From Streptomyces nanshensis (GTDB taxonomy: Bacteria; Actinomycetota; Actinomycetes; Streptomycetales; Streptomycetaceae), in contig NZ_LJGW01000111.1 in the NCBI RefSeq assembly GCF_001751255.1, forward strand, positions 1-64,000: a DNA stretch of 64,000 nucleotides. The letters are read 5' to 3'. Below, piece after piece: positions 63,825-64,000 of this stretch. The notes under the pieces were generated by a model that had not been told where the DNA came from, ran no database searches, and saw only the letters and a list, made by a program, of their open reading frames with translations. Each line of letters opens with the position of its first letter. Positions within the stretch are counted from its first letter, which is position 1. Both the position numbers and the translations under genes were made by a program.

Positions 63825-63876
63825 GGTATTGACCTGCCGGGAGAGCTTCGGGGAGGCGGGCCAGGAACGCGGCACG

Positions 63877-64000
63877 TCAGATGTGTCCCCGCAGCGCACG
63901 CAAGACGGAGCGGACGGTGCCGCCCGGGTCGGCGGGCCGGCGGGCTGAGCGCCAGGCGACGAACCCGTCGGGACGGACGAGCAAGGCGCCGTCCGGCTCC
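63877..64000 (-). CDS. FAD-dependent monooxygenase, C-terminal fragment (continues outside window)
   Basis: The last 40 codons of a gene entering from the right, ending TGA at 63877. GALLVRPDGFVAWRS is the typical C-terminal signature of aromatic-ring FAD monooxygenases (TfdB/PheA/rifampicin monooxygenase type). Too little is present to say more. Confidence 0.65.
   Translation of the reverse strand, partial: EPDGALLVRPDGFVAWRSARRPADPGGTVRSVLRALRGHI

Noticed and set aside
63760-63948. A 62-codon plus-strand frame in the znuA upstream region
   Set aside because: It runs through both Zur-like sites and into the antisense of the flavin monooxygenase end; no ribosome site or fold.

Overview
The window is high-GC actinobacterial DNA, almost certainly Streptomyces. 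Codon use is strongly G/C-ending, GTG starts are common, and there is a twin-arginine lipoprotein, a tripeptidyl-aminopeptidase-type hydrolase and many overlapping ATGA/GTGA gene junctions. All identifications come from reading the sequence; no database search was run.

Layout. (1) 1-10.4 kb looks like ordinary chromosome: the end of a sensor kinase gene, an NAD-dependent epimerase, a 4-hydroxybenzoate 3-monooxygenase-like flavoprotein, a family 2 glycosyltransferase with a small membrane protein, a type II NADH dehydrogenase, tRNA-Pro(GGG) with a terminator, a secreted TAP-type hydrolase and a NarL-type two-component system. (2) 10.4-13.1 kb is a scar of broken genes: a GMC oxidoreductase remnant, a GNAT/membrane-protein gene with a stop and frameshifts, and a mannonate-dehydratase-like remnant. 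(3) 13.2-21.4 kb holds an MFS exporter, then a LysR regulator divergent from a polar amino acid ABC importer, a PatB/MalY-type C-S lyase and an FAD amino-acid oxidase. This looks like an uptake-and-breakdown pathway for a sulfur amino acid or thioether.

(4) 21.5-63.8 kb is the main feature: a predicted zincophore locus. A long minus-strand operon (46.8 to 25.3 kb) encodes two NRPSs, a saccharopine-dehydrogenase-like protein, a thiazolinyl imide reductase fused to a methyltransferase, a glyoxalase-fold protein, an FAD-linked oxidase, salicylate synthase and a salicyl-AMP ligase. The assembly line reads ArCP-Cy-A-PCP-Cy-A(MT-like)-PCP, then docking-Cy-A(MT)-PCP-TE. It predicts a salicyl-capped chain of three cyclised Cys/Ser/Thr residues, one of them probably reduced and methylated, related to pyochelin, yersiniabactin and the predicted coelibactin. 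Paired ABC half-transporters, an MFS exporter and a type II thioesterase accompany it. Around it lie an opine/peptide-type ABC importer with permease and both ATPases in one chain, a CobW-like protein without a P-loop, a small ferredoxin-like protein, a Fur/Zur-family regulator, a FecBCD-type importer and ZnuACB.

The genes are tied together by about eight near-palindromic sites resembling the Streptomyces Zur operator (TGAAAATCATTTTCA-like). They lie upstream of the ABC exporter pair, between the NRPS operon and the MFS gene, upstream of the thioesterase and a small ORF, upstream of the opine-type importer, between the ferredoxin-like gene and the Fur-family gene, upstream of the FecB-like gene, and twice upstream of znuA. 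The simplest reading is that zinc starvation switches on synthesis, export and re-uptake of a zinc-binding thiazoline metallophore together with direct zinc uptake. A partial flavin monooxygenase gene enters at the right edge.
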